A stretch of 8,302 nt of DNA from an uncultured Lachnospiraceae bacterium (GCA_900555195.1 USKC01000124.1:1-8302), one strand, 5' to 3'; positions 1 to 6,651 are shown, counted from the stretch's first letter. Program-made: numbers and translations. Notes: generated from the letters alone by a model not told the origin.

Positions 1-933
1 TGGGAAACTGTCCGGACTGCTCTGGAAGAAAAGGGTATTTCTTATCAGGTTTTCTTCTCCGAAGGAGCAGGCGATATGACACGGTTGGCCAAGAAGCTGA
101 CCGGCTCTGAGCGTGATGAGGAGGAAGTTCATCTGGTCGTCGTTGGCGGAGATGGAACGGTCAATGAGGTGCTGCAGGGAATTGAGGACTTTGAGCATAC
201 CCGCTTCAGTTATATTCCTGCCGGTTCCAGCAATGACCTTGCGAGGGCCTGCGGCATCAGCGGCGATCCTCTGGAAGCCTTGGAGCACCTGCTCTTGGAA
301 GCGGAAGAACACAGGATGGACGTGGGCGTGCTCCATTACCACAGCGCTTACCTGCCTGCTGCGAAAAGGGCCTCTTTTCAGGAGGTTTCCCGACCCGATA
401 GACGTTTTCTCGTCAGCTGCGGGATCGGCTTTGATGCAGGTGTGTGCCAGAAGGCCATGGCTTCTCCGATCAAGGATGTTTTCAACCGGATCGGCCTAGG
501 AAAGCTCACTTACCTCGGCATTGCGCTGAAGCTGCTCTTTTCGTCCGGCCGTGCGCAGGCCTCCCTGTCCATTGAGGATAAAGAAGGAAAACCGCTTAAG
601 GTTCTTTCCTTTTACAGGCTCATGTTTATCGCCTGTATGTCTCATCCTTACGAGGGCGGCGGCTTCTGCTTCTGCCCGGGTGCCGATGCTTCGGACGGAA
701 AGCTGGATCTGTGTACGGTCAGCGATGTTCCCATATGGAAAGTGCTTCTGGTCCTTCCTACCGCTTTCCGCGGCCAGCACTACCGTTATAAAGGCGTGGA
801 GCGTTACGATGCTTCCCGGCTTCGGATCCATACCTCCGCTCCTTTGTGGGTGCATACAGACGGAGAGGTTACGGCCTTGTCGGATGACATCTCCATATGC
901 TGCCGACGTGGATACCTCCGTTTTTATTACTGA
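1..933 (+). CDS. Diacylglycerol kinase family lipid kinase (YegS/DgkB-like), 5' end missing
   Basis: This is a soluble or membrane-associated lipid kinase of the DAGK catalytic family, which transfers phosphate from ATP to the hydroxyl of diacylglycerol or a related lipid. The open frame runs from base 1, so the true start lies outside the window; the first in-window ATG (76) falls inside the fold and is not the start. With 310 residues visible, roughly 20-30 N-terminal residues are probably missing. Counting from the first in-window codon, the nucleotide-binding motif GGDGTVNEV is at about 49-57, a second glycine motif reads PAGSSND (73-79; many relatives have GTGND), GIGFDAGV follows in the middle, and DGEV lies at about 287-290, as is typical of the C-terminal beta-sandwich. 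A PAP2 phosphatase gene follows 65 bp downstream on the same strand. The family call is firm; the lipid substrate (diacylglycerol, undecaprenol or another) is not determined. Confidence 0.9.
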   Translation, partial: WETVRTALEEKGISYQVFFSEGAGDMTRLAKKLTGSERDEEEVHLVVVGGDGTVNEVLQGIEDFEHTRFSYIPAGSSNDLARACGISGDPLEALEHLLLEAEEHRMDVGVLHYHSAYLPAAKRASFQEVSRPDRRFLVSCGIGFDAGVCQKAMASPIKDVFNRIGLGKLTYLGIALKLLFSSGRAQASLSIEDKEGKPLKVLSFYRLMFIACMSHPYEGGGFCFCPGADASDGKLDLCTVSDVPIWKVLLVLPTAFRGQHYRYKGVERYDASRLRIHTSAPLWVHTDGEVTALSDDISICCRRGYLRFYY

Positions 934-998
934 TTCCAATTTACGTTTCTGTCTGAAAGGACAGGCATCATCCTGAATGAAGAGGCACAGTTGAAACT

Positions 999-1685
999 AT
1001 GAAAACGCTATATGCTAAATACAGACATCTTCTGCCGTTTGCATTGTATTTTATTATATACATGATCTGGTTCACCTGGCTGGAGGAACGGCACATATGG
1101 AAATATCAGATCATCCATGTTTTTATGGATGACTACATTCCATTTTGCGAATTGTTCATCGTTCCTTACTTCCTTTGGTTTTTATACGTTCCTGCGGTCG
1201 TCCTTTACCTGGCTGCGAACAACAAGGATGAATATTACAGAAACGCCATTTTCTTATGCATAGGGATGACCGTTTTCCTGCTGGTGTCCACCTTTTTCCC
1301 GAACGGGCATCATCTGCGGCCTTCCGTAATGCCGCGGGACAATATTTTTACCCAGCTGGTTGCCCTGCTGTACCGGACGGATACGTCCACAAACCTTTGG
1401 CCCAGCATCCATGTATACAATTCCATCGGAGCGCATATCGCATTCCGGAGAAGCGAGCTGGGAAAGAACAAGGTGTTGCGCTTTGCTTCCTTCTTCCTGT
1501 GCGTTTCTATCATCCTGGCCACGGTCTTTTTGAAGCAGCATTCTGTTTTCGATATGGTGACTGCATTCGTTATGGCCGGTGCGCTCTATGCCGTTGTATA
1601 TCGTTATGATCTGCTCGCTTATCTGCGCGTCCTGCGCGCGTCCCGGCGCAACCGGGCCAGCCGTGCGACCCGCAAACTCAAATAG
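999..1685 (+). CDS. PAP2-superfamily membrane phosphatase (AUR1/PAP2_3-like)
   Basis: This is a 228-residue polytopic membrane protein with the PAP2 phosphatase signature. Hydrophobic segments lie at about 11-28, 50-72, 82-100, 158-178 and 184-203. The motifs are LRP (106-108, the end of the usual KX6RP motif 1), WPSIH (134-138, motif 2 PSxH) and a third motif with KQH (179-181) and D185, which fits the HX3D end of the standard SRX5HX3D. The order and spacing match the inositolphosphotransferase/PAP2_3 branch. Such enzymes remove or transfer phosphate groups on lipids at the membrane. The C-terminal 20 residues are strongly basic (RASRRNRASRATRKLK), probably a cytosolic tail. The ATG at 999 has only a modest AGAGG-like site 13 bases upstream. 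The gene follows the lipid kinase with 65 bp between them, so the two may be co-transcribed. Substrate unknown. Confidence 0.86.
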   Translation: MKTLYAKYRHLLPFALYFIIYMIWFTWLEERHIWKYQIIHVFMDDYIPFCELFIVPYFLWFLYVPAVVLYLAANNKDEYYRNAIFLCIGMTVFLLVSTFFPNGHHLRPSVMPRDNIFTQLVALLYRTDTSTNLWPSIHVYNSIGAHIAFRRSELGKNKVLRFASFFLCVSIILATVFLKQHSVFDMVTAFVMAGALYAVVYRYDLLAYLRVLRASRRNRASRATRKLK

Positions 1686-1756
1686 AGCTCAATCCGGTCT
1701 ATCATTTATGCAAAAATAACGAGCATCCTGTTTCGTGAATGCCCTTATGTCCACCA

Positions 1757-1798
1757 AAAAAGCGTACCCTTGGATATCAATCCTCTGGTACGCTTTTT
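1757..1798. terminator. Bidirectional intrinsic terminator between convergent genes
   Basis: AAAAAGCGTACC (1757-1768) pairs perfectly with GGTACGCTTTTT (1787-1798), giving a 12-bp stem. The 18-base loop contains a smaller GGAT/ATCC pairing (1772-1775 with 1780-1783). The stem base is A-run on one side and T-run on the other, so it has the form of an intrinsic terminator read from either strand. It lies 71 bp after the PAP2 gene and 18 bp after the stop of the minus-strand glycosyltransferase, which is where a shared terminator of convergent transcripts would be expected. Confidence 0.88.
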
Positions 1799-1816
1799 AA
1801 GTTATGCTTTCCGCGC

Positions 1817-2842
1817 TCAGTTAAATTTAAAAAATCTCTGGCACAGTTTATAGCCTTCCACCGTTACCTTCCGTCCGCTCTTTCCCGGCAGGTTCGTACA
1901 GCTTCCAAGCAGGCCGTAGCGCAGCTTGAAGAAGAGCATGCGATCCTTCTGCTTGATATATTTCCACAGTTCATCCTTTTTCTCAAGGTTTTCTTCCGTA
2001 TCGGAGCAGATCAGCATGATGGACGATACGGTGGTGATGATGTCCAAATAATTGATCATATAACTGCGCAGCTTCTTCTGAGAGGACAATGCCTGCTTCT
2101 TAGATGTAAAATAATCCACCATCAGCCTGTTCACTTTCAGCTGCTGGTCGATCCTTCCGATCATCACCTTCTCATTTACGGACTGATCCGACCTTCCGAT
2201 ATAGTACCTGTAGAAATTCACATCCAGGTAATACATCTTCTTCACATACGGCAGGGGTTCGTAAACGAACAGGTTGTCCACATAGAACGTATGCTCCGGC
2301 AGCTTAAGGCCGCACTCACGCAGCATTTTGGTGCGGAAAATCACAGAATGCATCAGAATGTACTGTCCCTTGTGGAACCGATGCACATCATTCCAAGTGA
2401 ACACCTCATTTTCCGGAAGCACATGCTTATAGCGGATCACCTTTTTGCGCTTCTCCCCCTCTTTTTCATAGACATAATTGGATATCATCATATCCAGGAT
2501 ATCTCCGCTCTCCGTCAATTCCGTCAGCGTGTCCAGGATCTTCCTATAAGCCGTGTCCAGCACCCAGTCGTCGCTGTCCACCACCTTAAAATAGAGCCCG
2601 GTTGCATTCTCCAGCCCTGCGTTCACTCCGGATCCATGTCCTCCGTTTTCCTTGTGGATCACCTTCACGATGGATGGATACTCCTTCGCATATTCGTCGG
2701 CGATCTGCGCTGTTTTGTCATGGGAGCCATCATCCACAATGATGATCTCCACATCCTCTCCGCCCGGAAGCAGGGAATCAATACATTTTCTCATATACTG
2801 TTCTGAGTTGTAGCAAGGTACCGTGATCGACAATAGTTTCAT
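1817..2842 (-). CDS. Glycosyltransferase family 2 (GT-A fold)
   Basis: This 341-residue cytosolic protein has a family 2 glycosyltransferase domain at its N-terminus. ITVPCYNSEQYM (6-17) is the first strand and loop, VDDGS (36-40) binds the nucleotide sugar, NGGHGSGVNAGL (66-77) is the usual glycine-rich stretch, and DSDDW (89-93) supplies the metal-binding DxD. No transmembrane segment is visible. The C-terminal half (about 105-341) resembles the variable acceptor region of surface-polysaccharide transferases, but donor and acceptor cannot be read from sequence. I place the start at 2842 rather than at an in-frame ATG 12 bases upstream (2854), because GGGAG (2848-2852) sits 5 bases before the 2842 ATG and nothing similar precedes the other. 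It is the last gene of the minus-strand block, 59 bp after the SfsA-MutY gene, and ends just before the shared terminator. It may be a transcriptional passenger without a link to DNA repair. Confidence 0.9.
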   Translation of the reverse strand: MKLLSITVPCYNSEQYMRKCIDSLLPGGEDVEIIIVDDGSHDKTAQIADEYAKEYPSIVKVIHKENGGHGSGVNAGLENATGLYFKVVDSDDWVLDTAYRKILDTLTELTESGDILDMMISNYVYEKEGEKRKKVIRYKHVLPENEVFTWNDVHRFHKGQYILMHSVIFRTKMLRECGLKLPEHTFYVDNLFVYEPLPYVKKMYYLDVNFYRYYIGRSDQSVNEKVMIGRIDQQLKVNRLMVDYFTSKKQALSSQKKLRSYMINYLDIITTVSSIMLICSDTEENLEKKDELWKYIKQKDRMLFFKLRYGLLGSCTNLPGKSGRKVTVEGYKLCQRFFKFN

Positions 2843-2901
2843 CTGTACTCCCATCTGCGCACTTTTGCGCGTGTATGATCTAAGAGAGGGAAAGCGTTCT
2901 T

Positions 2902-4695
2902 CTATTCATCCTTCCCTTTTGCATACTTTTGGTGTCCTATCCGAATATCGAGATATTTGGTGTAAGCCGAGAAAGCCGTTGGAATCGGATATTTCTCTTC
3001 CGTATCCGCCAGGTCAACGAAGAGCAGCCCATCCGTCCTTCCCGCACAGGCTTCCATTCCGTCCACCCGCACCGCATAACCCGTCATATGCCATTCCAGG
3101 TGCGTAAAAATATGCTTGGAACGTGGAAGCTTTCTGATCTGGAGGGGCTTCAGCCCTTTTTCATCCAGGTAAGAGAGCACTTCTTCCCGGCTTCTCTCCC
3201 CTTCCATGGAAGGGAGCCCATACATTCCGGCAAGCAGCCCTTTATCCGGCCTTTTCACAACTGCCGCTCTCTTCCCGTCCTGAATCACAAGCACGGTATG
3301 CTCCTCCACAATCCGTTCCTTCTTCGGCGCCTTTTGCGGGAAGTTCAGTTCCTTTCCTTCCCTGTGCGCGAGACATATATCCTGCAGCGGGCATTCTCCG
3401 CAGGCAGGCGTCCCGCCCGGGCCGCAGACAGTCGCCCCCAGTTCCATCATGGCCTGGTTGAAGTCCCCTGGACGTTCCTTTGGCATAATCTCCCGCAGGT
3501 TTGCCTCTATCTCCTTTTTCACCTTAGCATTTCCCATATCGCGCCCATCCATGCAGAGCCTGGAGAGCACTCTGAGGACATTTCCGTCCACCGCCGGAAC
3601 CGCATGGCCATATGCGATGGACGCAATCGCACCTGCTGTGTAGCTTCCGATCCCTGGCAGAGAAAGGAGCGCCTTCTCATCCTCCGGAAGCCGGCCGCCG
3701 AACCGCTCCATCACCTCGCAGGCTGCCCGCTTCAGGTTTCTGGCGCGGCTGTAATACCCAAGGCCTTCCCAAAGCTTCAAAAGCCGTTCATCAGGCACCG
3801 CAGCCAAAGAGGCGATATCCGGAAGCGCTTCCATGAACCGCTCAAAGTAAGGTTTCACCGCCTCCACACGGGTCTGCTGAAGCATGATCTCCGACACCCA
3901 CACACGATACGGTTCCGCCCTCTCACGCCAGGGCAGGCTTCTTCGGTTTTTATCATACCATGGCAGAAGACGCGGCGCAATCCATTCCAAATGCACAGGG
4001 CCGCTTTTTTCTTCTTCCAGGACGACCGGGATCTCATATGCGATCCGCATCTCTTCCGGCGTCACCTCACATCCCATGGCCAGGATCCGAACCCCAGCCC
4101 TCTCCGCCTGAATCAGCGCTTCCGCAAATTCCGGCTGTGTCCGCCTGTTAGGGCAGAAACGGCGTATGCCGGCAAGCTGAACTACAAACAGTATAACGGC
4201 CCCGTAGCCCTGTTTTTTCGCTTCAATGAGTTCATATACATGCTTCAGGGCACGTTCTGAAGGTGCATCCGGAAAGAGGGCGGTATTGTCCTCTTCCAGA
4301 TTTACGCCCTTCACTTCTATCCAGCTTTCCGCTTCTTTGGTTTTCATCCAGAAATCAAAACGGGATTTCCCGAAGGTTTTCTCAGCACGAACCTCCTGCG
4401 TATCCGAAGACAGCCCGCCTGCTCGCAGCCATTCACCTACGGCCTTATTCGGTGCGGAAGAATCTACGTTCACGATCCGATCCCCCTTTTTTACCGCCAC
4501 CAGATCATAGGCTGTCGTCCTTTCCGGATTGCCACTCTCTTCCAGATAGACTTCTGTTCCCGGAAGGAGCAGTTCAGCGCATCGTCCCGTATTCTTTACA
4601 TGTACCTTTTCCTTTCTCCCGTCCAGCAGCACATAGGCCACAAAACGGTTCGGCCTCTCCAGGAAAATCCCTTTCCTGATTCTGTCATATCTCAT
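2902..4695 (-). CDS. sfsA-mutY: SfsA-MutY fusion: SfsA nuclease-like domain joined to A/G-specific adenine glycosylase
   Basis: This 597-residue protein joins two usually separate proteins. Residues 1 to about 228 are a full-length SfsA. They include SRFDF (111-115, D114), WIEVKGV (125-131, E127 and K129) and FPDAPSERALKH (141-152), the layout of a PD-(D/E)XK-like nuclease. Residues from about 235 to 597 are MutY, which removes adenine mispaired with 8-oxoguanine or guanine. It has WVSEIMLQQTRVEAV with catalytic E269, the helix-hairpin-helix LPGIGSYTAGA (346-356), VDGNV with D370, four cluster cysteines (C424, C432, C435, C441), and a NUDIX-like C-terminal domain with KHIFTHLEW (527-535) for 8-oxoG recognition. 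The linker is only a few residues. The ATG at 4695 is preceded by GGAGA at 6 bases and overlaps the nucleotidase stop as ATGA, which suggests translational coupling. The MutY call is very secure. The biochemical role of SfsA in this organism is not established; the name comes from a sugar fermentation phenotype in E. coli. Confidence 0.95.
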   Translation of the reverse strand: MRYDRIRKGIFLERPNRFVAYVLLDGRKEKVHVKNTGRCAELLLPGTEVYLEESGNPERTTAYDLVAVKKGDRIVNVDSSAPNKAVGEWLRAGGLSSDTQEVRAEKTFGKSRFDFWMKTKEAESWIEVKGVNLEEDNTALFPDAPSERALKHVYELIEAKKQGYGAVILFVVQLAGIRRFCPNRRTQPEFAEALIQAERAGVRILAMGCEVTPEEMRIAYEIPVVLEEEKSGPVHLEWIAPRLLPWYDKNRRSLPWRERAEPYRVWVSEIMLQQTRVEAVKPYFERFMEALPDIASLAAVPDERLLKLWEGLGYYSRARNLKRAACEVMERFGGRLPEDEKALLSLPGIGSYTAGAIASIAYGHAVPAVDGNVLRVLSRLCMDGRDMGNAKVKKEIEANLREIMPKERPGDFNQAMMELGATVCGPGGTPACGECPLQDICLAHREGKELNFPQKAPKKERIVEEHTVLVIQDGKRAAVVKRPDKGLLAGMYGLPSMEGERSREEVLSYLDEKGLKPLQIRKLPRSKHIFTHLEWHMTGYAVRVDGMEACAGRTDGLLFVDLADTEEKYPIPTAFSAYTKYLDIRIGHQKYAKGKDE

Positions 4696-5609
4696 CTTAT
4701 GTCTCCAGCTTGGTTTCCATATAATACTCTGACAGAGCAGACAGAACGCCCCGCCCCGTCCGTATGCTCCGCCCTGTCATCAAAAAAAACATGCGCTCCA
4801 AACGCCTCCAGCACTTCCCGCTTGGAAAGTCCGCCCAGGAAAAAGACCTCATCCATGTGAACGTTCCAGGAAAGCAGCGTACGGATAGCGCGCTCATGAG
4901 CGGGGGCCCGCCTGGATGTAACCAGAGCCGTCCGAAAGGGCGCCTGTCCGGAGGGAAACTCCTCCTGGATCGCGGCAACCTTCCTGAGGAAACCGGCAAA
5001 TAAGCCTTCGTTCAGCGGTTCAGATGCCTTGCGCTTCTCATTTTCTTCAAACGCGAACAGACCTTCCGTTTGATAGATCCGTTCCGACTCATCTGTGAAC
5101 AGCACCGCATCCCCGTCAAAGGCAATCCGGACCGGCCCTCTTTCCAAACCGGCCGCCCGTTCAGAACCTCCCCCGGGACTGACCAGACCGGACGCGATTC
5201 CAAGAGCAGCCGCGCTCTTTGCGTCTTCTTCCGTGGCGGAAAGAAACAGATCCGGGCGGAATGCTTCCAGGTAAGGAGAAAGCGAGGCTCCTCCCGAAAG
5301 GGCAGCACGGCTGATCTTCAGTCCATATTGCTCGATGGAATGAAAGATGCGCAGGGATGCTTCGGCATCGTTTCTCGACATCAGCAGGACTTCCACCCGT
5401 TCTCTGCCATCCGCCCCGTTAATCCCCAGCAAAGCCTGAACCAGGGCAAATCCCGGGCCAGGCTTCAGGAGCTCTCTTTCATGCTGCAGCTGATAATGCC
5501 GGTAGCTCTCAGCCCCTTCTCTTTCATAGATCTCATTCTCTTTTTCAAGGTCAAACAACGCCCTGGAAGAAATGCCGATCACCAGTCTGGTATTCAACTC
5601 GTTTGCCAT
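4692..5609 (-). CDS. Cytosolic 5'-nucleotidase, cN-I (NT5C1A-like) family
   Basis: This 305-residue protein resembles the family best known from animal cytosolic 5'-nucleotidase IA, which hydrolyses nucleoside monophosphates such as AMP to nucleoside and phosphate. Matching features are IGISSRALFD (11-20), a YQ..HE..LLKPGPGFALVQALL stretch (about 39-61), LLMSRNDAE (75-83), the catalytic aspartate motif AFDGDAVLFTDESE (163-176), FFLGGLSK (256-263) and HVFFDD (273-278). No signal peptide or membrane segment is present, so it should act in the cytoplasm. A longer frame begins at 5651, but AAGGAGG (5618-5624) lies 8 bases before the ATG at 5609, so I use the latter. The stop overlaps the start of the SfsA-MutY gene by 4 bp. 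The DUF1653 gene lies 114 bp upstream. Substrate preference (AMP, IMP or deoxynucleotides) is not shown by the sequence. Confidence 0.88.
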   Translation of the reverse strand: MANELNTRLVIGISSRALFDLEKENEIYEREGAESYRHYQLQHERELLKPGPGFALVQALLGINGADGRERVEVLLMSRNDAEASLRIFHSIEQYGLKISRAALSGGASLSPYLEAFRPDLFLSATEEDAKSAAALGIASGLVSPGGGSERAAGLERGPVRIAFDGDAVLFTDESERIYQTEGLFAFEENEKRKASEPLNEGLFAGFLRKVAAIQEEFPSGQAPFRTALVTSRRAPAHERAIRTLLSWNVHMDEVFFLGGLSKREVLEAFGAHVFFDDRAEHTDGAGRSVCSVRVLYGNQAGDIR

Positions 5610-5617
5610 CGCTTGTT

Positions 5618-5624
5618 CCTCCTT
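5618..5624 (-). promoter_or_regulatory. Strong Shine-Dalgarno of the 5'-nucleotidase
   Basis: The minus strand reads AAGGAGG with an 8-base spacer to the ATG at 5609. This is the best ribosome binding site in the window and decides that start over the ATG at 5651. A small GC hairpin (GCGCAG, 5632-5637, pairing with CTGCGC, 5642-5647, loop of 4) lies 7 bases upstream in the leader. It does not cover the site. Confidence 0.8.
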
Positions 5625-5723
5625 CGCAAATGCGCAGTACTCTGCGCTCATTCGTCCGGGCGGACGGCAGGAGATGACAGGCGGCAGCTTATCCTGTTCT
5701 TCTCATTATCACGGTTCTTCCCA

Positions 5724-6386
5724 TTATCTCAGGCGGTTGCATTCGTATTTCTCCAGCGTGAGGATGCAGTTCTTCAGCGTCTGATACCGCTCCTCCAGCT
5801 CTCCTTCCTCCAGATCAATATCAAGGGAAACCGCCATCGTTGTCAAAAGATCATCCGTGATTCCATCATGCATCCGTATGAGGAGATCCAGTTTCTCTTC
5901 ATAGGTTTCTGCATCCAAAAACCGAAGGAGCCTCGGATCGAGCCCACCTTCCTCCCTGGATTCTTCCATGGCTTTCATGGATGAATTTTCCGTGGATGAA
6001 TTTTCCATGGATGACGCTTCCAGGGATGCTTCCGGAGCGTTTTCCTGCGTTCTCTCCGGCGGCCTTTCTTGTTCCTCCGCCCAGCTTCGGCCTCCTATCG
6101 GAACCTGCCCAAGTATCTGCGGAACCAAAACAAAGGGCGCCATGCCCGAGCTCTCTTCCCCTTTGGCGGGTCTGTCTGCATCCATTTCCCTGGCCCTCTC
6201 CCCGTCCGTTCCTTTCACAAATTGCCCCAACGGTGCGGCCAATACCTCATATTTTCCATACAATGCCTGACAGACCACCAGTATTTCTCCCGTCTGCGTA
6301 TGTTTCGCCAGGGTAACCACTTTATACAGCATCCCCGGTTCCTGCTGATAAATTTCATTTGGCTTTGGCATTCTGTCCATCTTCAT
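5724..6386 (-). CDS. DUF1653 domain protein with repetitive acidic linker
   Basis: The N-terminal part (about 6-58, KPNEIYQQEPGMLYKVVTLA through LGQFVKG) matches DUF1653, a small beta-rich domain of unknown function typically containing a YQALYG-like core, seen here as CQALYGKYEV. A low-complexity acidic/serine linker (about 59-148) follows, with five-residue repeats ENSSM/T encoded by a 15-bp DNA repeat. A helical, charged C-terminal segment (about 149-220) ends in LEKYECNRLR, an ending I recall from relatives in Clostridia. There is no signal peptide or membrane segment. The frame could open at a GTG (6410), but the GGAAGGAA site at 6391-6398 supports ATG 6386, or possibly 6380. The gene is the first of the nucleotidase/SfsA-MutY block. 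Function is unknown; I do not infer one. Confidence 0.78.
   Translation of the reverse strand: MKMDRMPKPNEIYQQEPGMLYKVVTLAKHTQTGEILVVCQALYGKYEVLAAPLGQFVKGTDGERAREMDADRPAKGEESSGMAPFVLVPQILGQVPIGGRSWAEEQERPPERTQENAPEASLEASSMENSSTENSSMKAMEESREEGGLDPRLLRFLDAETYEEKLDLLIRMHDGITDDLLTTMAVSLDIDLEEGELEERYQTLKNCILTLEKYECNRLR
5977..6033 (-). repeat. 15-bp in-frame tandem repeat inside the DUF1653 gene
   Basis: On the plus strand the units are ATGGATGAATTTTCC (5977-5991), GTGGATGAATTTTCC (5992-6006), ATGGATGACGCTTCC (6007-6021) and a decayed 12-bp unit (6022-6033). On the coding strand they give the peptide repeat ENSSM/ENSST. The first two copies differ at one base. The unit length is a multiple of three, so copy-number change would keep the reading frame. 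Confidence 0.85.
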
Positions 6387-6526
6387 CCATTTCCTTCCAT
6401 TCTCATGCACCCTTGCCGGCAGCGCTTCTCTTTCGCTGCTTCAGCTGTTCCGATTGCGCAGTCCTCCTGTCTTTGTGAATTCTTTTCTTTTCCTGTACAT
6501 CTCCTGTCATTCGCCCGCTTATACCT

Positions 6527-6555
6527 ATATTATGGCGGACAGGGTGTACAATAAA
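6527..6555 (-). promoter_or_regulatory. Weak promoter candidate for the DUF1653 operon
   Basis: On the minus strand a TAATAT hexamer (6527-6532) lies 17 bases downstream of TTTATT (6550-6555). The -35 matches the sigma-A consensus at only three of six positions. It lies about 140 bp before the DUF1653 start in an otherwise gene-free stretch, which is the main reason to consider it. The operon could instead be read through from holA-yqeY, since no clear terminator follows yqeY. Confidence 0.3.
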
Positions 6556-6604
6556 ACGGACTTTCCTCTGTCTTACCAGCGACAGTTCTGGCAGCACGGC
6601 CGTT

Positions 6605-6626
6605 TCAGACATGGCAGCCATTCTGA
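6605..6626. repeat. Interrupted palindrome in the yqeY-DUF1653 gap
   Basis: TCAGA-C-ATGGC (6605-6615) and GCCAT-TCTGA (6617-6626) are complementary except for one unpaired C, giving an imperfect palindrome of about 22 bp. It starts 25 bases after the yqeY stop on the minus strand. No T-run follows in either direction, so it is not a standard intrinsic terminator. It could be an operator or an mRNA hairpin. The rest of the gap (6387-6651) holds no gene I can support. Confidence 0.5.
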
Positions 6627-6651
6627 CAGGGCCTAACCATTATGACTGCAA

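Noticed and set aside
1739..2806. 355-residue plus-strand open frame covering the glycosyltransferase and the terminator
   Set aside because: It is antisense to a clear GT2 gene, runs through the terminator hairpin, has no ribosome binding site and shows no recognisable domain.
2856..2871. Small GC hairpin (GCGCA/TGCGC) just before the glycosyltransferase gene
   Set aside because: The stem is only 5 bp with a 4-base loop and no T-run, so it is too weak to call a terminator or attenuator.
2929..4260. 443-residue plus-strand open frame
   Set aside because: It lies wholly antisense to the SfsA-MutY gene, whose protein is strongly recognisable. Its translation is rich in R, H, P and F with no domain pattern, as expected for a shadow frame.
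5070..5984. 304-residue plus-strand open frame
   Set aside because: It is antisense to the nucleotidase and the end of the DUF1653 gene. No domain or start signal is visible.
6541..6560. Possible plus-strand -10 (TACAAT) at 6547-6552
   Set aside because: No acceptable -35 lies at the right distance and no plus-strand gene follows.
6403..6621. 72-residue minus-strand open frame between yqeY and the DUF1653 gene
   Set aside because: It is basic (many K and R) with no family pattern, lacks a ribosome binding site at its ATG and starts inside the near-palindrome. It fills the gap and ends 16 bp before the DUF1653 start, so a small leader peptide is not excluded, but I cannot support it.
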